Assembly (NCBI GenBank): GCA_964059195.1
Contig: CAXKWD010000004.1
Span: 119,074,043-119,138,042, forward strand
Source of the DNA: Ectobius pallidus
Taxonomy: Eukaryota > Arthropoda > Insecta > Blattodea > Ectobiidae
Length of the DNA stretch: 64,000 nucleotides
Reading direction: 5' to 3'
This document shows positions 1 to 13,345 of the stretch, one piece after another. How positions within the stretch are numbered: the first letter of the stretch is position 1; each line of letters starts with the position of its first letter. The notes under the pieces were generated by a model that ran no database searches, was not told the origin of the DNA, and saw nothing but the letters and a program-made list of their open reading frames with translations. The translations under genes were made by a program, and so were the position numbers.

Positions 1-99
1 CACTCGCGATTTCCTAGTAGTTCCACCATAGTCGCCTAAATGTCTCTCGTTTAGCCGCATTGAAAATTTTGAAAATTTTAATTTTTCCCCTTTCTACTA

Positions 100-232
100 T
101 TCAATCTCTTTTCTCCTTTACCCTACCTACCTATTCCTACAATAAAAACTTTGGATCTTAGGAGATTCGAACACGGGACCACTAGCGTGATAGCCAGTCG
201 CTTTACCACTACGCCATCGAGTGAACGTTGGG
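100..232 (-). repeat. tRNA-derived SINE, copy 1
   Basis: Read on the minus strand, about 225-155 gives a tRNA-like head with an A box (TGGCGTAGTGG) and a B box (GTTCGAATC), followed by 'GATCCAAAG' and a pyrimidine-rich tail. The same order of head, GATCCAAA and GGTAGGTAGGG-type body recurs near 56.9 and 57.5 kb, so this is a family and not a functional tRNA. The body may extend to position 1. Confidence 0.65.
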
Positions 233-3200
233 GTGAGAAGCGAGAATTCCTGTATTTAAGTTAGGGAGCTGGATGAAATGGCAAAGATTGATAATTTCCT
301 ATTAGTTGCAATTGTGGTGCAAGGGTTATTTTCGTATTATAGTAATTAGTGCAACATAATTGCATACAGGTTATGCTGTAGAGTTAGGTTACACTGCATT
401 ATAAGGAGCCTAAAACATAGCCTATATACGCACAACTACGTTATAGCTAGAAATGTATGAAGTTGTCTTTTGTGTATTTTCTTTATATTTACCGTGACCA
501 CACAGGTAGGCCTAATATTATGTTTATAATGAGCTAATCTTATGTCTCAAATAAGAAAACAGCCCCTTGAACTGAGATCAACGTGTTTGATCGGAGAAAT
601 TTCTCCAGTCAAAATTGATCCTAGTTCAGTGCGAATTGATCTCAGATTAGCGTTTATACAACAAAAATTTCCGAGTTCAGCATGAACTGAGATCAATTTA
701 GTCTCTGATCCAAGATCAAACTATTTATACAATCGGCCCTAAATGACACAATTCAACAAGAATGCTTCAATGCAAGGGAATAAATCAACAACCACAAAAA
801 CTGAAGAACCTAAAACTAAAAGTTAAGATCAGTGATTGTATTACTATACCTAGAGTCTATGCCAATATTGATAAAGTTTATCTATTCTAGATATTGACAG
901 CAAGCAAACTCTGCTGTCAAGTTATTTGAAATTCCTAGATAATTTATCATTCCTATCGAGCTAGATTTATTTCTCCAGTTTAGAATTTCATTATTATGGG
1001 GTAAATTTTTTAACTCTCAAAATGATTATTCCTTTAAAGCAAGACTTTCTTTTTAAGCAGGATTCTTTAAAAGTGGGAATTAAATGCATTATTTCTACGG
1101 TAATCTATAGTAATCAAATTTTATTCCTAAAAAACAGGAATTCCTTAAAAGCAAGAACGTTAGAACAGAGTTTTACTCTTCTTAAATTTTATGAGATGTT
1201 CAGCCAGCTACAAAAAGGATGGGTTCACTCTTGTTCGTTATAAAATTAAAGTTCTATTGAGCAGTTCACAAGTGTAAATAAACTTGCAGTCATTCATGTG
1301 ATATTTGTTCATTCACAGAGCATTTCCACCTTCTATACTGAAGATTTTGAGTTCGCTTCCCACTAATTTGTTAATGAACAATGTTATACTAGTTTGAACT
1401 TCCTGAAAAAAGCTAAAATAAGTAACAGATTTATTTTCTTTAGCTCAAAACAAACAAATGCAACAAGCAACAAGAAAAAAAATGTTAAAAAAAAAGCTGT
1501 TGGGCTTAGTATCCTGTTTGTTTGCTAGATGTATGACCAGAAACTTCTAATTAAAATAACTAAGGATTGTTTTGAGATTTGAATGTACAGCCAGTGTTGC
1601 TCACTCGTTTCGCAGGGTCAGCTATTTAATGACAGTAGCCACTTCACTTGCAAATATAATAGCCACAATACATGGCTATTAATTTAATATTGGCTCCAAT
1701 GGATTTTATGTTGCTCTACGACATTCTTATTTAATATTTCTTATAATTTAGTCTTTACGGAATTGACTCTCCATTTGATTATATAACAAACATCAAGCTC
1801 TTAAATAAAATACAATTTCAATGGTTTAGCTGTGTTATGTTGTGTATGCAGATGAAGATAAGACGACCATTTGCAGTATTCTGAACCCCCCCAACCAACA
1901 ATACTTCAAAAAACTTTAACGGTTAAATTGTGCATACAAACTATGTTTGACATTTTGGAATCCTTGAAAAAAAAAAAAAAAAAGAATAAACATCAAAATA
2001 ATGCAAATCTATATAAAAAATTATACAAAAGTTGTTAAAAGCACTTCGGTAAAATTTTGATGGGGAAAATTATTTCTGCAGCAATCATCAGTTACATTCT
2101 AAATCTCAGTTTCAAAAATATAGAATATATATGAGAGATCTTGAGAAATTACTCATTTCAATGCCAAATGAAAACTTCTATCATACAGAAAAGTGTTAGG
2201 CATTCTAGATGGGAATTTCTCAGAACTATACGTGAAGCTTCCTATGAAAAGATGGGCATCTGATTCAAAACTGGTTTACTTTAAGCTAAATTTCACTTGA
2301 TAAATTTATAAATAAATTGGCATGATCAAAGTAATTCAAACTTTTAAAAGTATTTAATAAATTAAACCAAATCTGCTAGAAATACTGTATTTCCTTATAT
2401 TTATATTAAGCTACCCAAATTATAACTCTAGGCTGGATCAATAGCTTAAACCCCGAATACAGTTAAACTAGATGCTAAAGAAAAAAACCATCAAACTTCA
2501 TCCAAAGTACAGAGGGATAAGATTGGTCTACAATTGATATTTCAGAGGTAGATTTAAAAGTACATACCCTTGGTTATCTTATCCTGAAATAACAAAGGCA
2601 ATAGTACAGTGAAAATGTTTGGGTGGGGGATGAAGTTGCATGCTTGCTTTTTATTATAAGTAATCCCACAAGAGTTTACGAGTTTATCAATAGATTTGCG
2701 ACTGCGCAGCAGGGCGAATTTATCTGATAAGACTTGTAAACTCGAGTTGGATTTATTAAGACTATTCCATGAATAAAAATGTTATGGATTATACAAATAA
2801 CAATTACTTTCTTACTTTGCTATAAAAAAACAAAACTAACAGCTGTGAGATCATGTCATACTATGAATCAATCACCCATGAATCGATTCGAGTTACCACG
2901 TTGTGACCAATGCTACCAATGGTGCATATAAGACATAGTTAACCTAATTCAGGCAAGCTAACAGCAGAACAGAATAAAAGCACATGGTCTGGCTTGTACT
3001 GAATTTAAATTGTGTTTTTAATCAATGTACATTTATATTATTTCAATTTTCAAACAAGTTATGTTGTATAAAATAATGTGTTTTTATTGTGTTCACTGGC
3101 AGCATGTGACATATTAGTCACTGCATGTTGATACCTACATTTCCAGTAACGAGCTGACATTTTATCAGATAAAATTGCATCCTTGTATTAACAGCAACAT

Positions 3201-3900
3201 TTTATAACATAAATGATCGTGATTCGTCTAAATGTTATTGGCCAATATCAAACACGCGGCGTATGAATGGAATAGTCATATCAAAATAGCAGAATGCTTT
3301 AAGTTTCCAAATATTTGCTTGATTTTGTCATAACTCAGAAATCTCGTTAAAGTAGTTAAACTTAACCAACAGTTAATTTTAAACTTATTGCAATTTTCTT
3401 GTAAAGCTTAAGAGAATAACATTATTGCTTCGACAGGATGTCATATGGTAAGCTGTGTGTGGCATTGTCATTCCCTGTGAATATATGTAATAATACTTGT
3501 TCTGCTGAATACAGTACTAACTTTCCTTATAGAGTACTTCACATATACTCAAACTTGAATGTGCAGCAAACTCCTGATTATCTGTGTTAATTGGGACCAA
3601 GACATGCACAAATAAAAGATTTTTTTCTGTCTCAGAAAGGAAAATATGCCATTCTAATAGTATTTTTTCTCCAGAATTCATATATATCGGTTTTCCCCCA
3701 TTACACAAGGTTTTCAAGAAACAGGCATTTTTAATTTAAAACATTTTAATACTTTCTGCATTCTTAACAACACAATATTCAAACATTTTAGATCATCTAG
3801 AAAGTAAGAAATGACGATTTTCTGCTTTATTCCACCTGTGGATCATCACCAAATCTTGGAGGAAAAGTGGGAATATAATAAGTCTGTTCACCAGCTACAT
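233..3900. other. AT-rich non-coding stretch
   Basis: I see no convincing gene. Two weak structures are present. Between 545 and 735 the word GAACTGAGATCAA occurs twice, with TTGATCTCAGAT inverted between, which suggests a small decayed MITE. At 2671-2746 two roughly 30 bp arms beginning GAGTTTAC form an imperfect hairpin. The short ORF at 1022-1243 shows no domain. Confidence 0.5.
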
Positions 3901-3907
3901 ATAGCTT

Positions 3908-5060
3908 AAAAAAAAAGCATATGACTCAGTTATACGAGACAAATTGTACAATATCCTCAATGAGTTTGGGATACCAAAGAAGTTAGTTAGGCTGATCAAA
4001 ATATGTCTAAATGAAACCATTAGCAGAGTCAGGGTAAAGAAATTTATATCAGATAGGTTTGCCATTAAAAGCAACTTGAAGCGAGGGGATGCGCTATCAA
4101 CTTTATTTTTTAATTTCACTTTGGAATATGCCATTAGGAAAGTTCAGGAAAATAAGATAGGCCTAGAATTAAATGGCTATCACCCAATTTTAGCTTATGC
4201 AGATCATGTTTTTCTGTTGGGCAATGACATAAACACAATTGAGAGAAATGCAGAAAGTCTTTTCGAAGCCTGCAGAAATGTTGGATTGGAAATTAATACA
4301 AAAAAAATTAAGTATATGGTCATGAAACGTCAAAACAAGGTTAAGGCGCTACAAAATATTAGAATAGCTGGTAAATCATTCGAACAAGTGGAGAAATTCA
4401 AATATCTTGGAGAAATAATTACAGATACAAATAATATTAAGGTAGAAGTTAAGTGTTAACTAAAATCAGGAAATGCTTGTCTTCATACAGTTCAGACACA
4501 CTTATCTTGTCGTCTTTCATCCAGAAATCTAAAAATAAAAATTTATAGGACAATTATCCTGCCGGTTGTATTATAACGATGTGAGACATGGTCCCTTACT
4601 CTTTGGGAAGAACATAATCTGAGTGTTCAAAAAAAGGGTGCTTAGGAAAATATTTGGGCCTAAGAGATAAAAATGGAGACCGGAGAAAACTGCATAACAA
4701 TGAGCTTCATAACCTGTATTCTTCACCGGATATAGTAAGGGTAATTAAATCACGGAGGATGAAATGGGCTTGACATATTGTGCGCATGGGGGAGGAAAGA
4801 CAATCTAAAAAATATTAACTGGAAGACCTGCAGGTAAAAGACATAGGTGAAAGGACAATGTTTTGGATAGATTCAAGGGAAGTAGGATTTGCGAGGGATG
4901 ATTGGATGGAGTGAGCACAGAATAGGGTTGAATGGTGGGCTCAGATAAGCACGGCAAAGAACCTCCGGGTTCCATAAAATAGATATATTCCTTTAGCTTG
5001 CTTAGGAATTGTCTACTGCTATTGAATAAGTAAGTAATTAAGAAAGTTACATCCATATTC
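3908..5060 (+). mobile_element. Degenerate non-LTR retrotransposon (LINE), ORF2 3' half
   Basis: The translation from about 3908 gives reverse-transcriptase text: AYDSVIRDKLYNILNEFG, then YADHVFLLGNDIN, where the usual YADD box is YADH, then a thumb segment with VEKFKYLGEII. After a stop near 4457 the frame shifts, and traces of the C-terminal part (CETWSLTLWEEH and a decayed final portion) continue to about 5060. The piece is 5' truncated, and the changed catalytic box and several stops make it inactive. The style matches the endonuclease/RT LINEs common in insects; the exact clade is not assigned. Confidence 0.8.
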
Positions 5061-8000
5061 TGCTACTAAAGGGTTAAAATGGAGGAAGAACCTTGCTTGG
5101 ATAATTCGCAAACTGGATAATCTGCCCATGGATAATCAGGAGCTTGCTGTAGAAGATTAATATAGGTACACACAAAAAAAAAGCATTCAATATTTTGAAA
5201 GATGGCGGTGTTTTCCAAAACAAGAGAAAAAGACAACAACAAAAAATGTCCTAAAATAAAAATCTTCTGCAGTATACTTGTTCACACATGAGAAGGTAAT
5301 ATTTTTCTTACTATCCCAATTTTGAAGTCCTTTTTATAAAAAAAAAAAATATTAATTTTTAGTACCAGTTGTTTTGTCTTGTTTTGTTGAACACTATCAC
5401 ATCTCAAAGTACTGAATTCTTGTCATTTACAATGTATTGATCATATTGATAGAGATCCCAGTTCCTGAGAGCAAAAAACCAGGACACCTAAACAAAGCAT
5501 CGGGGGAGGAGGATGTAGGAAAATGAAAAACCGATTCTGCATACACAGAAAATGTTCTCTTTTTCTCAACAACCCATCAAAGTTAGTATTTATACTGTTG
5601 GCAGAAATCCCTACTCAGATATTTCAAGTTTTTTAAGATCAGAAGTTTCCCCGGACTGTTAGCAAACATTGGTATTTCAGTTTCAACACTAATTTGTGGG
5701 TGGAAATGTATCTGCAAAATCGTATCTATATGATTCAAAGATTCTATTGCTATGCAACAAAGTTTTGCACTCTTCAGACCATTTTTATAGTTCTTATTTT
5801 ATCTGTGATATGTTTTTCTCACAATGATCAATGCTGAAAACGGTGTGTCAGCAACTACATGCTACATTTGAACCACTGTTGTCAAGGCTCTTTTCCTTTA
5901 AAAATGGGAATAACTAGAGAGTCACTAAAAACATATTTGCACTTAGGCACTTTAACGTGAACAGCAATCAGAAGTCATAAGCAAACTCGTTAGTTATTCC
6001 TAATTTAACTTTACTCATGCATTGTACACAGACCATATTATATGGTTCCCATATGCCCAGTTTTTCCCGGACATGTCCTCTTTTTTAGGGTTATAATATC
6101 TGTCTGGTTGGAAATTTTAATTTCGGAAAAATGTCCGGGTTTTCTGAATGGATGCTATTATCAGACTATAAATTCAATGATTTTTTTTTAAACATGAGCC
6201 AACAGGCCTCGAGCCTAACGAGTTGAGCAGAGCATATTGCTAGTTTAATATAATTAGAAGCATTTCACTTGTAAGGAATTCCATGCCTATATCTTAAGTA
6301 AGAAATCACTGCTGAACAAGATAAGACCTACAGAGAAATGCGCTTGGTCCAACGAAAGTCAAAGTGCATTAAAAGTGAAAAATCTTGAGGAAACTTATTT
6401 CCACTTGTACTTACAGTTGCATGTAAATTAGGCCTACTGAATGTATTGAAACATAGTATTTTATTCTTTTGTCTTTTGAGTCAACATACCAGTACTTGAA
6501 TATTACAATTACTTGTTAAATGTAAACTAAATCATTTCAGTTACATAATTAAATTATGTGATCGGTATCATATTGAATGGTGTAGAAGAAGAACAAAATC
6601 AATCAAAGAGTACTCAAAAATAAGCACAAAGAAGTAACGTAATAACAATCTTTGCACATTCGTGCGCATTTCAGTTATTATTATAATTAATATAATTGAA
6701 AATTTGAATGCTGTTACCAACACATTATATTTCCTTTGCTTTATGAATAATAAGGGCTATAAAATAACCTCATTTAGTTATTATGTAGATAGGTATCGAG
6801 AAATGTGTCCTCTTTTTTACTCTTGGAAATATGGCAACCCTATATATTATTCAGGGGTGCCTATAGAAGGGGTTAAGATGCAAAGTTTGTTGGCAAATTT
6901 AAGTTCCCAAATATTACTTGATGTACCTACAAAACCTTCAAGTGCATAAAAATTTTAGTAATATAATTTATCCTATAACATAGAGGTTTTCAATACTTTC
7001 AAAACCTAGACATTTAACATCTCAGATAAAACTCTTCAGAATACCAGGACAACCCAATAAAAATTAGGAGTCTCCCAGGAAAATTGGGAGGTCTGGGATC
7101 CCTACACATTGAGCATCTGTGATATCAAATGAACAAGTATCCTTACTGCAGAAGGTATTAATTTTAGGTCTTACATTTATTACAATTTTCTTTCTTATTT
7201 CGAAGAACCACCAAATACTGTACTGAATTTTCTTTACAACTTTTCATATCCATGACTAACATTTTACATATCTTTACTTTTAAAATGTTCACTGGGATTA
7301 GAAATGCATAATTGTTTATCAATCACATGTGTTACAATACTATTATAAAATTTCATACAAACAAGATTTATTTAAATCACACCAGACATGAAATTATTAG
7401 AATAACGGATAATGTTTTTTGATGCTTCCTCAAACTCTTATAATAATTCAAGCAATAGACAAAGTCTAAAGGATCCTAGAAGAAAATTTAGAAATGTCTG
7501 AATAGGTCGTCGCATGCTCAGTAGAAGAGCAATTACACAGATATCCTGGTTTAATTTCAAACTCTGGACAAATTTGTCCAAAGCAAAACATGTCATGCTT
7601 ACAAGAAAATAAGCAAGGTTTTGATACCAATATCAATATTTAGACGTTTTCAAAAGACTAAGTTTAATTTCGTAAATTAAATTTTTTTAAAAACCTTAAA
7701 CTATAATATCTGATTTTTAAATATTGTCTTTCCCCATATGAATGTTATTTTCATACTAATATTCCTTGTTATCATTCACCAAAAATTGTTTCTAGCAATA
7801 ATTAATTTAAAATGTAGCCCTGCTACAAGAAGTACAGTCAATCAACTGCAAAACATTTCTAAACCTAGAGTTATTGCAACTGGTTAGTAAATCTACAGCT
7901 TTCATAAATAAAATGATTCTTGTTTTGAGCATAAATTTGGCATAATCCTTTAGCCTCTTTGTCAAGGAGTTCTGTAATTTTCTTCTCAGCCATTCATTAT

Positions 8001-8768
8001 TTTCGTAATGAAATTCCAGGTTTGTGAATGAATAATCTTTAATAATTCCAAGAATAAGTGCATGTATCAGTCGTAGTTTGCTTCAACTACTAACTACAAA
8101 TTAAAATAATTAACAAAATCAGTGGCACATACATATTAATTTGACAGACTAGCATTATGACATTGCAATTGCTCTGAACTAGACTTTCTTTTTAAACAAA
8201 ATAGCAGCCAACTTATATCTACATAGATATATCTAAATTGTAACTAGTTATTCAGTCTAAATAATATTCACTGACTTATATGGCATTCTTACAAACTTTA
8301 TTACAAGGTATAAATAGACTGTGCAAAAGAAACAATACATTAATATCATCAAATAAAATTTCTTGATATTTTCACTAATATCCCTATAACTGAATTCTAC
8401 AAGATTATATTTTTGGCCTGAATAAGGAATTACACTATGCTGCACTGGTGTTCCGTTCATGATCTTTGTCATCTTTATTTATTTATTTTTTTTGTATATC
8501 TTAATAAAAATCTTCACCTACATATTATGTGGTATGTTTCTTGTGAATCTCAATATACATAGGCATGAGTGTTATAGCTTCTATGTTTGGCATAAATGTG
8601 GTATTGTACAGTAAGAGACAAAACTTTTGAGCACGTGGAGTTTAAGTCTGTAAGGTATGAATCACAATTACTGGTACTAAAGCCTATAATCACATGCTTT
8701 GTTGACTTCCAGTAAAGTAAGGTTACTATTAATATTACTAGAAATAGCACAGTGAAGTATTAACGTAT
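5061..8768. other. AT-rich non-coding stretch
   Basis: No gene or well-bounded repeat is recognised. Short ORFs at 6662-6949, 8257-8472 and 8550-8750 lack domains and have AT-driven composition, so they are treated as chance. These bases lie downstream of the GDPD stop codon at 14228, outside the gene. Confidence 0.5.
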
Positions 8769-9462
8769 GTAGAAAGTTTGAGTACGGAAATATGCACACT
8801 AACGTCACTATTAGGTATATAGTTAACTTCACTATTAGGTATATTATTATTATTATTGAATCTCCGAATCTTCTAAACCCTACTTTACCGGGTATGTTAG
8901 GGTTATATTTAATTACAAAGTATGTATAGTTGTATTATATGATTCACTGTTGGCCTAGCCTAATGTCTTTCATAATCTATGAAATATATGTATGATAAAT
9001 TTAGTAAATGTGCTATAACAGCAGCTGCTTGTAAATGTATCTGACTATTAGGTATATATGAGCCCCTTAAAGCCCAAGTGGTGTAACTTCAGTTTTTGGA
9101 TTTTTTAAATTATGGACAGGATCCTATTCAGAAAGTGTTCTTCTATTAATAGCGCAAATGGTGTAAGTCATAACTTGCATAGCAACCCTGTAGGTAGGAG
9201 TACAATTTTATGCTGTCAATAAAGCCATCTATTTGGTGACAGCTAAAACCTTAAATATCTCAGAACAGCAGTAATGTGAGTTACACCACTTGGGCTTTAA
9301 GGGGCTCATATCATGGATGAATATCAAAGTTCATCCACCCGCCACCAGATGGACAGTTGGAATCAGCTTATGATGATGGGGATACCCATTGAAATGATCA
9401 TTCTGGGTAAATATACCTAATAGTGAAGTTAGTGTTCATATTTCCATACTCAAACTTTCTAC
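8769..9462. mobile_element. MITE-like element with ~50 bp terminal inverted repeats
   Basis: The left end (8769 onward, GTAGAAAGTTTGAGTA) and the reverse complement of the right end (down from 9462) match for about 50 bp with only a few differences, through ACTATTAGGTATAT. No coding capacity is visible. A second TIR element (9056-9311) lies inside. A target-site duplication is not clear. Confidence 0.7.
9056..9311. mobile_element. Nested 256 bp MITE with near-perfect 30 bp TIRs
   Basis: The ends read ATATGAGCCCCTTAAAGCCC inward, continuing AAGTGGTGTAAC, and are mirrored at 9280-9311. Both ends match essentially perfectly over about 30 bp. The interior is non-coding. The high arm identity suggests it is younger than the host element at 8769-9462. 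Confidence 0.8.
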
Positions 9463-9764
9463 AAAAGTAAGGTTAATTAGTTCTAAGGTTAAATGTAGTC
9501 TCAGGATAATACATGGACTTCCTTACTTGGGCAAGTTCTGCAGATACAATTTCTTCTGCTGCCATTTTCTTTTTTCAAGCTAGTAAGTAATTTAAATAAA
9601 ACTATTCTTTCATTCTAGAAATTCCAATATTAAAATATTTTAACATGCTGTAGTGCTTACCCCTCCCAACAAAAAACCTAATGCCATATAAAGTCTACAG
9701 CTTTCATTAAAGCAAAATGAAGTGAACAATTTAAAAATTAATAAGGAAAACACATAATATAAGT

Positions 9765-10040
9765 CATGGCTATGGCTTGAGGTTTTTCTGGTGTTAAGAA
9801 TAAATAATGGTTTCTAGGGCATCCAACCAGGTGAGTAGGAGGATTGTTTCTGAGCTTTCAGCAGCTTGCTCCAATGCCATCTTCTGGAAGAAGTGTGCCC
9901 ATGGAAAAAGGTGTGTATTATATAGAAAAGACAAAGAGAGGCTACTTGCAGGGGACCAATAGGAAAGCCAAGAACTGGAACAAATAGACAGAGAGCTCTG
10001 ATAGGTCAGGGAGGAAAAATGAATGAGTAGTAGTGTCATA
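9765..10040 (-). mobile_element. Penelope-like element 3' tail, inverted copy
   Basis: The minus strand here is homologous to the plus strand at about 11690-11900. Shared landmarks are AACCAG, GGATTGTTTCTG and GCAGCTTG in the same order. This places a second tail of the same element in opposite orientation about 0.2 kb from the GIY-YIG fragment at 10222. The 81-codon ORF at 9794-10039 is best read as part of this tail. Confidence 0.5.
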
Positions 10041-10221
10041 TGTAAAAATCCTTATATAAAGAACAGAAATTATAAAAATAATAAGTAGGCCTATCAATAA
10101 CTTTAACGTTACAATATATTATATATGAAAAAATGTTAAATTAAAATCACTAAACAACGCATGAAAAAATAACTCAAATCGGTCCTTTTCTGAGGGGATT
10201 ACTTTTTAAAAAATACAACAA

Positions 10222-10375
10222 ATGATAATCCTATGCCCACCAGGTGTCTTACAAATCCCCTGTGAATGCAGAGATGTTTACATTGGGCAGATGGGCTTCA
10301 TTGTTAGACAAAATTGCAATAAACATCACAGATGCATCAGGCTATATTATCCACACAAGTCATTTCATGTCCTTT
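10222..10375 (+). pseudogene. GIY-YIG endonuclease fragment of a Penelope-like retroelement
   Basis: The translation contains GVLQIPCECRDVYIGQMGF, then HHRCIRLYYPHKS. This fits the Penelope-type GIY-YIG domain pattern (Y-x-IPC-x-C-x-x-VYIGQTGR...EH-x-R-x-IRL). The second Tyr-Ile-Gly is intact as VYIG, while the following TGR is degraded to MGF. The frame is lost near 10375, where a hAT-like fragment begins, and the element seems to resume after 11140. No reverse transcriptase domain remains upstream. Confidence 0.65.
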
Positions 10376-10384
10376 GGTTCCGAA

Positions 10385-11133
10385 TAAGTGAATCTTATAA
10401 AACCTTAAAAGGGCTAAATCGGTCTGAAGGGCCTAAAAGAGGCTAAGGAGGACTTTTGCTGAAAAACTAGGGGCTAAAGAGGACTTTTGATGAAATACTA
10501 AGGGCTAAAGAGGACTTTTGCTGAAATACTAGGGGCTAAAGAGGACTTTTGCAGAAAAACATGATTTTTAAATAGATTTTCCAATTATTGCTAAGGAAAA
10601 TAAATATGTGAATTTGTGCATTTTAAGAAAAAAAACACAATAAAAGTAAATTTATACAACAGAAATGAATAATGTATATGTCACTTTGTCGCTTGTCTTT
10701 GTAACTCGAAAATGTTCCACCTCATGTCGCAGGAAATGAAACTTGAGCCGTCTGCAACTAAACCATTGTCGTTTCAACTTTAAAATAATAAGTTGCTGAC
10801 CAATAACAGAGAAGTACATTAAAGGAACAAATTCGTGATACTCGAGTCTACTTATTTTTGTAGATTGGAAGTGAACTGAGTATTACTGAATAATTATAAC
10901 TTAATTGTTTATGCCATTTTTTGAGTGCCAATGTAAGGAATAGTTACTTGTTTATTTCGTAAAAAAACTAGAATAAATGTGTCAAAATTATAATACAATT
11001 TTCAGTGTTTAATATTAGTGTTCATTGTATGTTTTATTAAGACTGCTAAAATTGTTTGTTTAAAGCCTAAAAAGGGCTATTCCACGAAAATAAAAGGCTA
11101 AAATTCCTTTCATAAAAGCCTAAAAATCCGGTC
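10385..11133. mobile_element. hAT-like fragment ending TCCGGTCCCTA, with short tandem repeats
   Basis: The right end (about 11112-11133) reads AAAAATCCGGTCCCTA, the same terminus as the bounded hAT element at 50773-51935. At 10445-10558 a unit of about 31 bp containing GGGCTAAAGAGGACTTTTG is repeated three to four times. The repeated 'CTAAA' words near both ends resemble the subterminal regions of that hAT. I could not find a matching left terminus, so the piece may be truncated. It splits the Penelope-like sequence. Confidence 0.45.
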
Positions 11134-11539
11134 CCTACTGATGAGGTAAGGCATGAATAATGGATATGCGCGAAACTGCCGAGTTGAAGGAGTAGGCTAA
11201 GACAGGCTTCCCACCTGATGCCTGTACTCAGCAAAACAAAAACATAAATTGTTACTCACAAGAAATAAGACAGGTACAAATCTTCAATACCATCCTTAAC
11301 CTCTTAATTCATGAAGTCATGAACATTTATTGATATAATCTCCCTGCTTTGACTTCTTACTACTATTTTCCCTGTTACATGCACGCTATGATGAAACACA
11401 CTAATAACATGAACAATATTTTTAGAACAGTACGAATTGTCCAATGGTCTCCGTATGACAGCATGCGACAGACTGGCCCCCACCACTCCACAAACTCACA
11501 TTGCTACTGAGCATCCTAAAGACATGATTCTTGTCTCAT

Positions 11540-11900
11540 CTCCTCAATTATACCGGGGCTGTATTTAAGCAGAGACCTTGGAAATTCAGATCAAGAACCG
11601 GAACTTCAATAGGGATGGTGGTCTACAGTTTCCACCACAGGCAGCCAGAATTGGCCTCTCTCAAAGCTCTCTATCTTATCTGTTTCACTTTCTTCATATT
11701 CTGGTCTTCCTATTACCCCCCCAATCCATCTAGCCTATCTTCATCTTAGCATAGGCCTTTTCCCAATCAGCTTATTTCTCCTAGACGATGGCAGCACAAC
11801 AAGCTGCCAAAAGCACAGAAACAATCATCCTACACATCTGGTTAGAAGCCCAAGGAATCATATTCATAAGGCATGGCTATTCAGGTGGAGGTTTCTAGAA
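11540..11900 (+). mobile_element. Penelope-like element C-terminal coding remnant and tail
   Basis: The plus-strand translation at about 11578-11660 reads LEIQIKNRNFNRDGGLQF. This resembles the conserved end of Penelope proteins (EI...NFNRDDGF.LS..W.P). The downstream part (11690-11900) is the homolog of the inverted tail at 9765-10040. Together with the GIY-YIG fragment it makes one broken copy. Confidence 0.5.
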
Positions 11901-12076
11901 TGAAATGACCGAATCATAGAATCAAATCATATACTACTAATCTATTATCATTTCAGTGAATTTGAATTTAAATTATCATGTGGTGACAAAATAAGATCAA
12001 TAGTTACACAACACAATAGTCCTATAACACAAAATTTCGAATGATTACTTTTCAGAGCTAAATTTATACACTTAGT

Positions 12077-12581
12077 AGGTTTACATGCAGAATTCAGATC
12101 GATCTGAGTCCGTTCCCTGTACTGAGATTGTCATGTAGGCTAAATGTAGATTCAGTCTGGAATGAATTTTTGATCCGATCCTCTGCAAATGAAGGAACAG
12201 ATCGGATTCAAGTTGTATTCAATTCCATGTAAAAGCTAGAGAACTCAATTCACTCACATGGCGTTCGTCATCTGTTCTGTGAGCTGATCATCAATTTAAT
12301 CAAAAACACACTATAATATTAATATTGTTAAGTTACTCCTTTGTGTCATAATTTGTTTATGGTGACTAGAAATTATTAATAGAATACAAACTTTTTAATA
12401 TTTTTAATCACGGAAACACACGGCAATTTACACAGGTTAGCCACACAAATAGCCATTACATAACCAAGTTAGCCAATAGTACAACAAGTCTCAATAAATT
12501 CCTAGAACTTTCCATGTAAACAGGGAACTTATTGAGTTGGGATCGGATTCAGATAGATTTCAATCCCACATGTAAACTAGG
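12077..12581. mobile_element. ~0.5 kb MITE-like element, TIR GGTTTACATG
   Basis: The left arm begins AGGTTTACATGCAGAATTCA and the right arm ends CATGTAAACTAG. The arms remain similar inward for about 50 bp (ATCGGATTCAGAT, CAGGGAAC). The interior is AT-rich and non-coding. No clear target-site duplication was found. Confidence 0.55.
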
Positions 12582-12959
12582 TAACTGATATTAAGGCATT
12601 CATCAAGTGAAATCATCAGTGGGCACTAGGGTTGAAATCGATGGGGAAAAGTTTTATACAAAACCATTTTTTCATAAATGACAATCCTTACACATGGATG
12701 AAAATCCTAAGTTTTTACATAAACCATTATGCTATTAACCTTAATTTCTGCTTTTAAACAATTTTCAGGCCATGCATATATACGTCAGTAACAGTGAAAC
12801 CATGTAATTTGTGTTCAGAGAGAGTACAATTCAATTCCTTGCGCAAATAAAGTACATTTGTAATCTTTGGCTTCTTGGGACTGAGCAAATGCATTAACTT
12901 ATTGCTTACAACATATCCTACCTGCTCAATAATTTTGTCCCTAACTATACATATAAGCA

Positions 12960-13052
12960 GAAATCTGTATGGCACACACAGAAAATGGAACTGAAAAATC
13001 ATTATAAATGGCACACACAGGAAATGGAACTGAAAAATCATTATAAGGAAAG
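12960..13052. repeat. Two-copy tandem repeat (~40 bp unit)
   Basis: The unit ATGGCACACACAG followed by AAATGGAACTGAAAAATCAT occurs twice back to back. On the minus strand it produces the repeated phrase IMIFQFHFLCVP within a 182-codon ORF (12754-13302). That ORF has no recognisable domain. It lies downstream of the GDPD stop codon and may be 3'UTR or flank. Confidence 0.6.
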
Positions 13053-13345
13053 AATACTCTCCAACTGGCACAAAATGAATATGACATATCACTAAAGAAT
13101 CTTTGAGAAGTGTAATTACAAAATACTGATACTGTGTTAAATAAACAGCTTTCCAAAGTGGCAATAATTTCACTTCAGAATTGTGTTGCTTTGGTACATG
13201 TACATAAAAAATGATAGTGCATTTAGTAAGAAACCTATAATGGCATTTATTAAGATACGAGTATGTTTTTGAAATGAGCAAAGTGAGTTTCATAATTTTC
13301 ATACGAGTATCTTAATTACCATTATAGGCAAGCTGCATATGACTG

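Noticed and set aside
12754..13302. 182-codon minus-strand ORF
   Set aside because: AT-driven composition, internal tandem repeat and no recognisable domain; downstream of the GDPD stop codon.
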